Positions 45,283 to 53,876 of a stretch of 64,000 bases of DNA are shown here, in pieces. A program made the translations under genes and the position numbers. Source of the stretch: Faecalibacter sp. LW9 (GTDB lineage Bacteria > Bacteroidota > Bacteroidia > Flavobacteriales > Weeksellaceae); assembly GCF_034661295.1 (NCBI RefSeq), contig NZ_CP141062.1:2666001-2730000 (forward strand). The letters are read 5' to 3'. Under the pieces are notes generated by a model, which did no database searches, was not told the DNA's origin, and worked only from the letters and a program-made list of their open reading frames with translations. Position 1 is the stretch's first letter, and every line of letters starts with the position of its first letter.

Positions 45283-45304
45283 AGCATCTCGATCAGGAGA
45301 TGCT
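45283..45304 (-). terminator. Terminator after the Map operon
   Basis: 8-bp arms AGCATCTC/GAGATGCT with a 6-nt loop, preceded on the plus strand by an A-run that is a T-run on the transcribed minus strand. Confidence 0.78.
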
Positions 45305-45310
45305 ATTCAA

Positions 45311-45610
45311 TTATTTTACAGGACTAAAATACCAATACGTCGAAGGTTTTTTATTTTCAACTTCTAATACCTCTGGTTGAGCTTGGGGCATTAAGTGTAA
45401 TTCGTCTGATTTTTTTAAATCGGTCATAACCTGACGTAAGGGATATCCTTTTTTACGGTCATGTGGAAAATAACCCTTCTCGATTAAAAAGGGCATCATA
45501 TCTTTTGATTTGACACGCTCTAAATTGTTTTCTATTAAATAAGCCTGTATATCAGCACTCATTTGCTTTACAATTTCACGGTCGATTTCTTCGTATGTAT
45601 TTTTTTTCAT
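45311..45610 (-). CDS. Hypothetical protein co-transcribed with map
   Basis: 99 residues from ATG 45610 (MKKNTYEEIDREIVKQMSAD); an ATG at 45631 would overlap the map stop and is less likely. Mostly helical and charged; the middle reads KSKDMMPFLIEKGYFPHDRK. It lies 7 nt after methionine aminopeptidase and is probably co-transcribed. I do not recognise the family. Confidence 0.65.
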   Translation of the reverse strand: MKKNTYEEIDREIVKQMSADIQAYLIENNLERVKSKDMMPFLIEKGYFPHDRKKGYPLRQVMTDLKKSDELHLMPQAQPEVLEVENKKPSTYWYFSPVK

Positions 45611-45617
45611 ATTAATC

Positions 45618-46379
45618 TTACCAATTTCCATTCATATGCGTTAAGATCATAGGACCTTCAGAAGTTACAAGTACTGTGTGTTCATGTTGAGCAAAGACAC
45701 CTGGTGCATTTCCAATCATGGTCCATCCATCTGCTTGCTCAATTGCTTCATATGAGTTTTCAGAAATAAAAGTTTCTAACGCAATGACAGAATTTTTGCG
45801 AAAACGGCGTTTATCAACTGGATCGCGGTAGTTTAATAAATCCAAAGGTTCTTCATGTAAAGAACGCCCTACGCCATGTCCTGTTAAATTTTCAATTACG
45901 GAATAACGGTGTTTTTTTGCTTCTTTTTCGATAATTCCACCGATATCAGCAATTTTAACCCCTGATTTTACGGCACCGATGGCTTTTTGTAATGCAGAAA
46001 TTGAGGCATCTACAATTTTTTGATACCCATTAATATCTTCGCCTACGACGATTGAACCTCCATTATCAGCCCAATAACCATTCAATTCTCCAGAGACATC
46101 GATATTAATGACATCGCCTTCTTTTAAAATTTTATCTGCTCTTGGAATTCCGTGACAAATTTCTTCGTTCACGCTTAAGCAAGTATAACCAGGGAATTTA
46201 TACGTCTCATACGGAGCCGATTTACATCCAAATTTGGCCATAATTTGTGCTCCAAATTGGTCCAATTCTAATGTAGACATTCCTGGTTTTACATAATCTT
46301 TCATCTCTTTAAGAGTAACAGCTACGGCTTCACTAACCGCTTTCATACCGATTAACTCTTCTTCTGTTTCTATAATCAT
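45618..46379 (-). CDS. map: Type I methionine aminopeptidase
   Basis: 253 residues. Metal ligands are all present: Asp in VINIDVSGELNGYWADNGGS (two positions), His in LTGHGVGRSLHEEPL, Glu in ALETFIS and Glu in QHEHTVLVTSEGP. It removes the initiator Met from nascent proteins in the cytoplasm. The order GDVINIDVSG and SVNEEICHGIP are classic Map motifs. First of a two-gene operon. Confidence 0.93.
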   Translation of the reverse strand: MIIETEEELIGMKAVSEAVAVTLKEMKDYVKPGMSTLELDQFGAQIMAKFGCKSAPYETYKFPGYTCLSVNEEICHGIPRADKILKEGDVINIDVSGELNGYWADNGGSIVVGEDINGYQKIVDASISALQKAIGAVKSGVKIADIGGIIEKEAKKHRYSVIENLTGHGVGRSLHEEPLDLLNYRDPVDKRRFRKNSVIALETFISENSYEAIEQADGWTMIGNAPGVFAQHEHTVLVTSEGPMILTHMNGNW

Positions 46380-46467
46380 TGCTTAATAATTTGATTTCAT
46401 TGGGAAATCGTCTGCAAATTTAAAGCTATTTCAGCGTTTTATCATTGTCAATGAGTAATAAACTTTA

Positions 46468-46869
46468 TTAATCGATAAATTGGTGGCGTTGTTTGGGCGT
46501 TGGAAATAAACAATTATTATTGATAAGTTTCTTTCGATTTTTAGAAATAACCATGTATACTGCATCTCGAATAAATCGAGGGATAATGTATAACAATACA
46601 ATTAGTTTAAAGATCCCCCCTAATGAATTAACAATCTGAATAATTGCTGTCGATTTTTCATAAAAGTATTCGTTATCTTTTATAAAATAAATGGTATCAA
46701 AATCAGTAACATTTAAGCCTTTATTTTTTAAAAATGACTGTCCATATTCACCTTGTAATGAGGCAAATTTCAACGTATTTTGTTTATCCATATTTAACAG
46801 CCATTGGACCCAAAAACTACAAAATCCACATTCGCCATCATATAAAACGACTTTATTATATCTCTCCAT
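46468..46869 (-). CDS. DCC-family (DUF393) thiol-disulfide oxidoreductase-like protein
   Basis: 133 residues with the family signature VVLYDGECGFCSFWVQWLLN; the CxxC sits at about residues 14-17. The family is thioredoxin-like in sequence, with unproven redox activity. It begins 2 nt after the stop of the upstream hypothetical gene, so they form an operon. Confidence 0.85.
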   Translation of the reverse strand: MERYNKVVLYDGECGFCSFWVQWLLNMDKQNTLKFASLQGEYGQSFLKNKGLNVTDFDTIYFIKDNEYFYEKSTAIIQIVNSLGGIFKLIVLLYIIPRFIRDAVYMVISKNRKKLINNNCLFPTPKQRHQFID

Positions 46870-46871
46870 GA

Positions 46872-47513
46872 TTAAGGTTTTAAAAGGTTAGTCGCAAAGT
46901 TATTCCATAAAAAATTATCCACTCCTATTAAACTTAAATTCGCAATCATGATGTTTCGTAACATGCGAAAACGACTCTTTGATATCAAATTTGGGAATTC
47001 GTTTCGTCCATGAATGGAAAGACTGATAAAATTTTTGCATTGATAGATTATAAACGTATTACTCGCCATTTCATTGTAAAAATGTTTGACTTCATCCAAT
47101 TTAGGTGATTCTATAGGAATAAGTTGTAAACTAAAAAAACGTTCTTCATCATGAATAAATTCAATCATTTCATTTACATGCACCCAATCCGACATCATGT
47201 TCCCAAATAAAGGAATAGGCTTTTGTCGTTTCATTTCTATCTTAATTAAATCACCAATTCTAACCTTTCGTTGAACAGGATTTTCATCAGCGTCTAAAAT
47301 TTGAAAATTCAAATGGGTTATTGAAGTATAATGAAACCAATGATTGATGTCCTCTAAACGATTTTTAAATTTTTCATAATGAAATAGTAAATCAGATTGT
47401 GGTGATTCAAATACAGCAATGGTATCTCTTGAAATCCCTCTTTTTTGTTCAGGCAATAAATCCAAAATGTAAACAGGTAACAGTTGATGATATTTTTTTG
47501 TTGAATAACTCAT
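46872..47513 (-). CDS. Hypothetical protein, operon with DCC protein
   Basis: 213 residues, not recognised with confidence. The part VQRKVRIGDLIKIEMKRQ followed by a Trp-containing segment and FFSLQLIPI looks weakly like the DUF1990 lipid-binding fold. There is no signal peptide. The short distance to the DCC gene (2 nt) argues for one operon and a related role. Confidence 0.6.
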   Translation of the reverse strand: MSYSTKKYHQLLPVYILDLLPEQKRGISRDTIAVFESPQSDLLFHYEKFKNRLEDINHWFHYTSITHLNFQILDADENPVQRKVRIGDLIKIEMKRQKPIPLFGNMMSDWVHVNEMIEFIHDEERFFSLQLIPIESPKLDEVKHFYNEMASNTFIIYQCKNFISLSIHGRNEFPNLISKSRFRMLRNIMIANLSLIGVDNFLWNNFATNLLKP

Positions 47514-47607
47514 AGCGAAACATTTAGCATCAATTCTTCAATATCAAATATTTATCCATACATGAATTCAACCTTATTATTTCATATATTTGAATGAAAT
47601 GCTACAA

Positions 47608-48032
47608 ATGAGACACTTTCAATCGTTATTACTACTTCTTTTCACGCTCTAATCTTGCGATTGCGATTGTATAGTACCCAATTAAAAAAAATCATAAAAA
47701 ACATACGATAGCCTATTTACAGGAAAAGTAAATCGTGTCAATTCATCCTATACTCATATTTCTACAGCAGAAATATTTTTAGATACCATTAAAGTTGACA
47801 CCTTTTATAAGGGTAAACCTGCACCCTATTTAAACAAAATTACATTAACTGCGAAAATATAATTCCTGTGATTGTAATCCTGAATTAAATAAAAGTTATT
47901 TGGATTTTTGCTTCACTTCTTCAAAACATATTTATATCGGCTACGATAGGTGAAGACAATCGAGAATTAGATGAAGTATCACTAAATGATTACAATAAAT
48001 TACAACAATTTGAAATAAAAAAAAGCGATTAA
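47608..48032 (+). pseudogene. Decayed small exported lipoprotein gene
   Basis: From ATG 47608 the frame reads a signal-like MRHFQSLLLLLFTL, then TAA, then SCDCDCIV, the sequence of a lipobox Cys cluster. Coding-like sequence continues through YTHISTAEIFLDTIKVDTFYKG. It then switches frame near 47858 (NSCDCNPELNKSYLDFCF) and again near 47950 (GEDNRELDEVSLNDY) to a stop at 48032. At least one nonsense codon and two frameshifts. The rest of the 713-nt gap (47514-48226) holds nothing else apart from the terminator at its end. Confidence 0.55.
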
Positions 48033-48196
48033 AGAAATGGATAATATGGATTAGATTATTATGATCAAAAAAATATATCAGTTAAATGATACAGAGAATA
48101 AGTAGAAAATTTATCAATATAAATTTTGGGTTTCCATTACAATACCTTCGATTGTAATGATGTACGAGTAAATAAAAAATTTTATAAAGCATAAAA

Positions 48197-48219
48197 AACT
48201 CCGTCTGATAGACGGAGTT
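48197..48219 (-). terminator. Terminator after the Dabb gene
   Basis: Perfect 10-bp arms AACTCCGTCT/AGACGGAGTT with a 3-nt loop; A-run on the plus strand is a T-run for the minus-strand gene. Confidence 0.8.
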
Positions 48220-48226
48220 TGTATTT

Positions 48227-48523
48227 TTAATCTACATCGTAAATTAAAACGCGTTTTGCTAATTTATTCGGTCCATTTAAGAATGCGATATGTTCTGGAT
48301 GTTTTTGATATGTTTCAAATTGTTCCATGGTTTCGAAAGCGGCAAATAACGAAAAAGAGTAAGAGGCGTCGATAACATCTCTTTCGATATCAGCTGGTGT
48401 TCCGACATGAAAAAATGCTGAAGTCGCAATAGGTTCTAAATCCAATAAGGCTTGATGAAATATTTTTATTTCTTCATCTGTTGCGTCATCTTTTAACCAA
48501 AATAATACATGGTGTGCTAACAT
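48227..48523 (-). CDS. Stress-responsive alpha/beta-barrel (Dabb) domain protein
   Basis: 98 residues, a single Dabb domain: MLAHHVLFWLKDDATDEEIK at the start, and SFSLFAAFETMEQFETYQKH later. Dimeric ferredoxin-like fold; plant homologues respond to stress or cyclise polyketides, and bacterial roles are mostly unknown. It lies 25 nt after the helicase gene and may be in one operon with it. Confidence 0.88.
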   Translation of the reverse strand: MLAHHVLFWLKDDATDEEIKIFHQALLDLEPIATSAFFHVGTPADIERDVIDASYSFSLFAAFETMEQFETYQKHPEHIAFLNGPNKLAKRVLIYDVD

Positions 48524-48548
48524 TTTAATTTGTTTTTATGTTGAATAA

Positions 48549-49856
48549 TTAGTAAGCAATTTGCATTTTCACTTTCTTATTTTTTACTTTTTGACCGTTC
48601 AGTTTCTTTAATAATTCAGGCACTTTTTTACGGTTAATGGCAACATAAGAAGTTGTATCTTTCACTTCGATGATTCCAACATCATTTTTCTCTAATTCAC
48701 CTTTCTTGAATAAAAATCCAACAATATCAACTTTGTTTACCTTATCCTTTTTTCCAGCAGAAATATAAATCGTTTGGTAAGGTGTACGTGCTGGAATAGG
48801 ATATTCCCCAGAAATATCTTCCACTTCTAATTTCTTATCGATGAATGGAAAATTTTCCTCGTTGCTAATCACTAAATAAACCGTTCCTTTTGCTTTCATA
48901 CGAGCTGTACGACCATTTCGATGAATAAATGCATCTTCTTTCGGAGGCAATTGGTAATGAATAATTGTATCCACTTCTGGAATATCTAAACCACGAGCTG
49001 CTAAATCGGTTGTAATTAAAACACGAACGGAATCATTACGAAATTTTAGCAAAGCACGTTCACGCTCATCTTGCTCCATTCCTCCATGAAAACTTTCACG
49101 GGCAATTCCTTTTTCACGTAATAACTCGCTAATACGATCTACAGCATCACGATGATTACAGAATATCAACATACGCTGCGTACCTAACTTACAAATCAAT
49201 TTGAATAATGAATCCAATTTTTCTTCAGAAATGGTGTTGATTTGTTTCATTTTTAAATTCGGTTTAACTTCTTTATTTTTTAAGAAGTTAATGACCTTAT
49301 GATTATCTAAGCCTGTAAATTCAGGAATATCCTTCATTTCGGTAGCCGACGTTAAAATACGATGTTGAAGATTTTTCATCTCGTAGACAATCGATGACAT
49401 ATCCGTTTGAAAACCAAACTCCAAAGCTTTATCAAATTCATCTAACACCAATGTTTTTATTGTTGTGGGATCAAAATTTTCGTTGCGTAAGTGATAAGCA
49501 ATACGTCCAGGTGTTCCAATTAAAACAGCAGGGGCTTCAAGTAAATTATTTTGTTCGATTTTGGTGTTGTGTCCCCCATAACAACAAGTGACTTTAAAAC
49601 CTGTTTTCATAGATTTGAACACTTCTTCAATCTGTAAAGCCAATTCTCGTGCTGGCACCATAATTAACGTTTGTACTCCTTTTACATTCGGATCTAAATC
49701 ACGAACAACAGGAAATAAGAAACCTAATGTTTTACCTGAACCTGTTGGCGAAAGTAAAACGATATCTTGATTATCTCCTGAAAATTCAAAAGCATTACGT
49801 TGCATGGCATTCATATCTTCAATGCCTAAATTTTTATATATTTCTTGGAAATTCAT
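48549..49856 (-). CDS. DEAD-box RNA helicase (DbpA-like)
   Basis: 435 residues from ATG 49856 (MNFQEIYKNLGIEDMNAMQR). Motifs: Walker A VLLSPTGSGKT, motif II as DEFD rather than DEAD, ILTSATEM (SAT), and HRNGRTARMKAKG. The C-terminal part (TIYISAGKKDKVNKVDIVGF onwards) is a DbpA RNA-binding domain, which in E. coli recognises 23S rRNA. A role in late ribosome assembly is likely. The DEFD variant keeps both acidic residues. Confidence 0.9.
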   Translation of the reverse strand: MNFQEIYKNLGIEDMNAMQRNAFEFSGDNQDIVLLSPTGSGKTLGFLFPVVRDLDPNVKGVQTLIMVPARELALQIEEVFKSMKTGFKVTCCYGGHNTKIEQNNLLEAPAVLIGTPGRIAYHLRNENFDPTTIKTLVLDEFDKALEFGFQTDMSSIVYEMKNLQHRILTSATEMKDIPEFTGLDNHKVINFLKNKEVKPNLKMKQINTISEEKLDSLFKLICKLGTQRMLIFCNHRDAVDRISELLREKGIARESFHGGMEQDERERALLKFRNDSVRVLITTDLAARGLDIPEVDTIIHYQLPPKEDAFIHRNGRTARMKAKGTVYLVISNEENFPFIDKKLEVEDISGEYPIPARTPYQTIYISAGKKDKVNKVDIVGFLFKKGELEKNDVGIIEVKDTTSYVAINRKKVPELLKKLNGQKVKNKKVKMQIAY

Positions 49857-49970
49857 TCTAATTATTGATTTAATAGTCAATCGATGGATTGAAAATAAGT
49901 CATGAATTTGGATTAATTCGACTATTTTGCAAAGGTAAGCATATTTCTCCTCAAAACGGGTAAAATAAAA

Positions 49971-49993
49971 AACCCACGAGATTCGTGGGTTTT
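49971..49993 (-). terminator. Terminator after acyl-CoA ligase 1
   Basis: Arms AACCCACGA/TCGTGGGTT with a 3-nt loop and a T-run on the minus strand. Confidence 0.8.
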
Positions 49994-49997
49994 CATA

Positions 49998-51767
49998 TTA
50001 TTTGAAGATATTTTCAATCTCTTGCTTGTATTTTTCAGCAATCACTTTACGTTTCATTTTTAATGTAGGTGTTAAATCACCTCCATCAATGGTAAATTCA
50101 TGCGTAATGATTGCAGGTTTTTTAATCTGTTCCCAATTTCCAAAGAATTGATTGGCTTTACGAACTTCTTGATTAATTTTCTTTTGAATCTCTTTATGCT
50201 TCAAAAATTCTTCCTTCGATAAGGCTACAATATCTGGAGCAGCATCTTTCGCCCATTCTTTTAAATTTGCATAATTTGGAACAATCAATGCTGATGGGAA
50301 TTTTTGTCCATCACCTACAACCATCGCTTGTTCAATAAATTTAGATTCTATTAATTTATTTTCAATTGGAGCAGGTACGACATATTTTCCACCAGAAATT
50401 TTAAACATTTCTTTTTTACGATCTATGATTTTCAAGAAATTTTTCTCTTCCCAAATTCCTATATCGCCGGTATGTAACCAACCATCTTTCAACGTTTCAG
50501 CAGTAGCTTCAGGGTTTTTATAATATCCCATCATGACGTTTGGACCTTTGACTAAGATTTCTCCATCTTCCGCAATTTTGATTTCGACATCCAATGCAGG
50601 AGATCCTACTGTACCAATACGTAATCCAAGTTTATTCGGATTATTTACAGAGATTAATGGAGAAGCTTCTGTCATACCGTATCCTTCAAAAAACGGTAAT
50701 CCAGCAGCTAAGAATACACGTGCAATACGTCCTTGTAAAGAAGCTGAACCTGAAATAATACTTTCAAAATGTCCACCCAGGGCATCATAGAATTTGTTTA
50801 ATACTAATTTACGCGCTACAGCTAATTTCACATTATAGGCTAAGCTTCGCTTTTTAGGATCTGGTTCATATTGTGCAGCAACTTCAACAGCCCAATCGAA
50901 TATTTTCTTTTTATTGCCTTTTAATCCACTTCCCGTTTTTAAGATTTTTTCATAAACCTTTTCCATTAAACGTGGAACTGAAGTCATGATGTGTGGTTTG
51001 ACTTCATTGATGTTGTCACCAATTTTTTCTAAACCTTCCGCAAAATAAATGGTAATCCCAATATACATATAAGTATATAACGCCATACGCTCATAAGCAT
51101 GACATGGAGGTAAAAATGTTAATCCACGTGCACCATGCGTTAATTTTGTCACTTCACGACCAGCCTTATAACTTGCCACTAAGTTATTATGTGATAACAT
51201 CACGCCTTTCGGTTTACCCGTTGTTCCCGAAGTATAAATTAAAGTAGCTAAATCCGTAGAACGAATCGCACTGCTTAAATTATTTAAATGTTCTTCAGTG
51301 ATGTCTTGACCAATTTCGAATAACTCAGACCAATTTCTCGATTCTGGGAAATCATTAATTGCAAAAACATATTGTAAACTATAAATGGATTCAACCATTT
51401 TATTGATACGTGTATACAAACTTTTTGTACTTACGATACAAACTTGTATTTCCGCATCATTAAAAATAAACTGATATTCTGCATCCGTAATGTTTGGGTA
51501 GATTGCCACTACTACTCCTCCTATTTGTTGAATTGCAAAATCAACCACATTCCATTCATAACGACTTTCACACACAAGACCAACACGGTCCCCTGGTTTT
51601 ACTCCTAAGGCTAATAATCCTTTAGAAATTTGTCGTATTTGCTGAATATACTCTTCTGTTTTTGTGAACTTCCATTCACCGTCAATTTTAGAAGCAAACA
51701 TATCGTGATTTGGATACAATTCCGCCTGACGATATGCTAAGTCAAATATTCTTGTTGAGTTACTCAT
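49998..51767 (-). CDS. Long-chain acyl-CoA ligase (FadD-type), paralogue A1
   Basis: 589 residues. AMP-binding superfamily: P-loop-like LIYTSGTTGKPKGVMLSHNN, then EGYGMTEASPLISVNN, DGWLHTGDIG and DRKKEMFKISGGKYV. It activates a fatty acid to acyl-AMP and then acyl-CoA. It is one of four tandem paralogues in the same orientation; its start MSNSTRIFDLAYRQAELYPN closely matches A2. The A-type core KPKGVMLSHNN differs from NPKGVMLTHKN in B1. Substrate chain length cannot be read from sequence. Confidence 0.92.
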   Translation of the reverse strand: MSNSTRIFDLAYRQAELYPNHDMFASKIDGEWKFTKTEEYIQQIRQISKGLLALGVKPGDRVGLVCESRYEWNVVDFAIQQIGGVVVAIYPNITDAEYQFIFNDAEIQVCIVSTKSLYTRINKMVESIYSLQYVFAINDFPESRNWSELFEIGQDITEEHLNNLSSAIRSTDLATLIYTSGTTGKPKGVMLSHNNLVASYKAGREVTKLTHGARGLTFLPPCHAYERMALYTYMYIGITIYFAEGLEKIGDNINEVKPHIMTSVPRLMEKVYEKILKTGSGLKGNKKKIFDWAVEVAAQYEPDPKKRSLAYNVKLAVARKLVLNKFYDALGGHFESIISGSASLQGRIARVFLAAGLPFFEGYGMTEASPLISVNNPNKLGLRIGTVGSPALDVEIKIAEDGEILVKGPNVMMGYYKNPEATAETLKDGWLHTGDIGIWEEKNFLKIIDRKKEMFKISGGKYVVPAPIENKLIESKFIEQAMVVGDGQKFPSALIVPNYANLKEWAKDAAPDIVALSKEEFLKHKEIQKKINQEVRKANQFFGNWEQIKKPAIITHEFTIDGGDLTPTLKMKRKVIAEKYKQEIENIFK

Positions 51768-51930
51768 TTCGTTCGTTTATATTTTTTTCCACTAAAAGCT
51801 TACAAATTTCGCTTATTTATTTCTATTTAAGAATTATTGACTCCAAATCCTATAAAATAATTTAAATAAACCTAAAAGTAATCCTAAAAGCTATTCTTTA
51901 GTTCAATAGATAAAAATGTTGTATACGCCT

Positions 51931-53706
51931 TTATTTAAAAATCGATTCAATCTCTTTTTTGTAATGTTCTGTAATTACTTTACGTTTCTTTTTTAACGTT
52001 GGAGATAATTGACCATTTTCAATTGAAAATTCATGATCAATAATCACACATTTTTTTAACTGTTCCCAATTGCCAAAGAATTGGTTCGCTTGTCGCACTT
52101 CTGTATTGATTAGTTTATGAACTTCTTTTGAAGCAAACATCTCATGTTTGGATAAACCAGCTAAATCTGGATGATTTGTAGTTACCCATTCTTTAACCTT
52201 AGAAAAATTAGGAACAATCAATGCTGAAGGAAATTTTTCTCCATCCCCCACAACCATTGCTTGCTCAATATATTCCGATTCAGTTAACTTGTTTTCAATT
52301 GGTGCTGGAACAACATATTTCCCACCTGAAATTTTAAACATTTCCTTTTTACGGTCAATGATTTTCAAGAAATTACCTTCGCCTTCTACCCAAGTTCCTA
52401 TATCCCCTGTATGTAACCAACCATCTTTAATCACTTCCGCAGTAGCTTCTGGATTTTTATAATAACCCAGCATTACATTCGGTCCTTTTACTAAAATTTC
52501 TCCATCTTCTGCAAGTTTCACTTGAACTCCTCGGATAGGTGATCCCACTGTACCGATACGAATTCCTTGTTTGTAAGGATTATTTACAGAAATTAATGGC
52601 GAAGTTTCCGTCATTCCATACCCTTCATAAAATGGTAATCCAGCTGCCATAAACACACGAGCAATTTTATCTTGTAAAGAGGCACTTCCGGAAATAATAT
52701 TTTTGAAATTTCCACCTAATGCATCGTAAAATTTATTCAAAACTAATTTACGAGCCACGGCCAACTTCATATTATATACCACTGATCGTTTAGTTGCATT
52801 AGGTTCATATTGAGAGGCAACTTCTATCGCCCAATCAAAAATTTTCTTTTTAGACCCCGTTAAATTGCTTCCTGTTTTGATAATTTTCTCGTATACTTTT
52901 TCCATGATACGAGGTACTGCAGTCATAATATGCGGTTTAACTTCCGTGATATTATCACCTATTTTCTCTAACCCTTCCGCAAAATAAATTGAAATTCCTA
53001 AGTTTAAATAACAATAAATTACTATACGTTCGTAGGCGTGACAGGGTGGCAAGAATGTTAATCCACGCGAACCATGATCTAATACCAATAATTCATTCGA
53101 TGCTTGAACATTCGACATCATATTGTTATGAGATAACATTACGCCTTTTGGTTTTCCCGATGTACCTGAAGTATAGATTAACGTTAATAAATCATCTGAA
53201 GTGATTTTAGCACTACGTTCTGCAATTTCAAGATCGGACACCACTTGCCCAATTTCAATTAACTCCTTCCAATTTCTAGAATTTGGAAACTCATTAATGG
53301 CGAAAATATATTTTAAATCATAAATCGAATCCATTAGATTCGAGATTCTTTGGTATAAACTTTTATTGCTCACAATGCACACACTAATTTCGGCATCATG
53401 AAAAATAAATTGGTATTCTGCGTCTGTTATATTTGGATAAATCGCGACAACTACTGCACCGATTTGTTGAATTGCAAAGTCAATCACGTGCCACTCGTAG
53501 CGACTCTCACAAACTAAGCCTACTTTGTCTCCCGGTTTTACTCCTAACGCGACAAGTCCCTTAGCGACGTCAATAGTTTGTTGAATAAATTCAGCTGGTT
53601 TCGTAAATTCCCATTCTCCATCTTTTTTCGTAGCAAACATATGATGATCGGGATAAGATTCCGCTTGATCGTATGCTAAATCAAATATTCTTTTCAGATT
53701 ACTCAA
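51931..53706 (-). CDS. Long-chain acyl-CoA ligase (FadD-type), paralogue A2
   Basis: 591 residues. Same motif set as A1, with LIYTSGTSGKPKGVMLSHNN, EGYGMTETSPLISVNN and DRKKEMFKISGGKYVVPAP. N-terminus MSNLKRIFDLAYDQAESYPD. A1 and A2 are the closest pair of the cluster and were probably made by a recent duplication. An intergenic gap of 163 nt separates it from A1. CGAAATTTG is found shortly upstream of both starts. Confidence 0.92.
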   Translation of the reverse strand: MSNLKRIFDLAYDQAESYPDHHMFATKKDGEWEFTKPAEFIQQTIDVAKGLVALGVKPGDKVGLVCESRYEWHVIDFAIQQIGAVVVAIYPNITDAEYQFIFHDAEISVCIVSNKSLYQRISNLMDSIYDLKYIFAINEFPNSRNWKELIEIGQVVSDLEIAERSAKITSDDLLTLIYTSGTSGKPKGVMLSHNNMMSNVQASNELLVLDHGSRGLTFLPPCHAYERIVIYCYLNLGISIYFAEGLEKIGDNITEVKPHIMTAVPRIMEKVYEKIIKTGSNLTGSKKKIFDWAIEVASQYEPNATKRSVVYNMKLAVARKLVLNKFYDALGGNFKNIISGSASLQDKIARVFMAAGLPFYEGYGMTETSPLISVNNPYKQGIRIGTVGSPIRGVQVKLAEDGEILVKGPNVMLGYYKNPEATAEVIKDGWLHTGDIGTWVEGEGNFLKIIDRKKEMFKISGGKYVVPAPIENKLTESEYIEQAMVVGDGEKFPSALIVPNFSKVKEWVTTNHPDLAGLSKHEMFASKEVHKLINTEVRQANQFFGNWEQLKKCVIIDHEFSIENGQLSPTLKKKRKVITEHYKKEIESIFK

Positions 53707-53816
53707 CTGTATTATTTTTTAATTTAAAAAGAGTGCAAATTTCGTTAATTTTTTATTAATAACCTTCTAATTTTGAATTTTTAAATTGAATTAATTGATT
53801 ATTAAACAGTTAAACA

Positions 53817-53852
53817 AAAAGTGGCTTGAATTTTCATATTCAAACCACTTTT
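53817..53852 (-). terminator. Terminator after acyl-CoA ligase B1
   Basis: Hairpin with arms near AAGTGGCTTGAA and TTCAAACCACTT, one mismatch, a 6-8 nt loop, and a T-run on the minus strand. Confidence 0.65.
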
Positions 53853-53876
53853 AACCTCTAAATACTTATCTTTATA

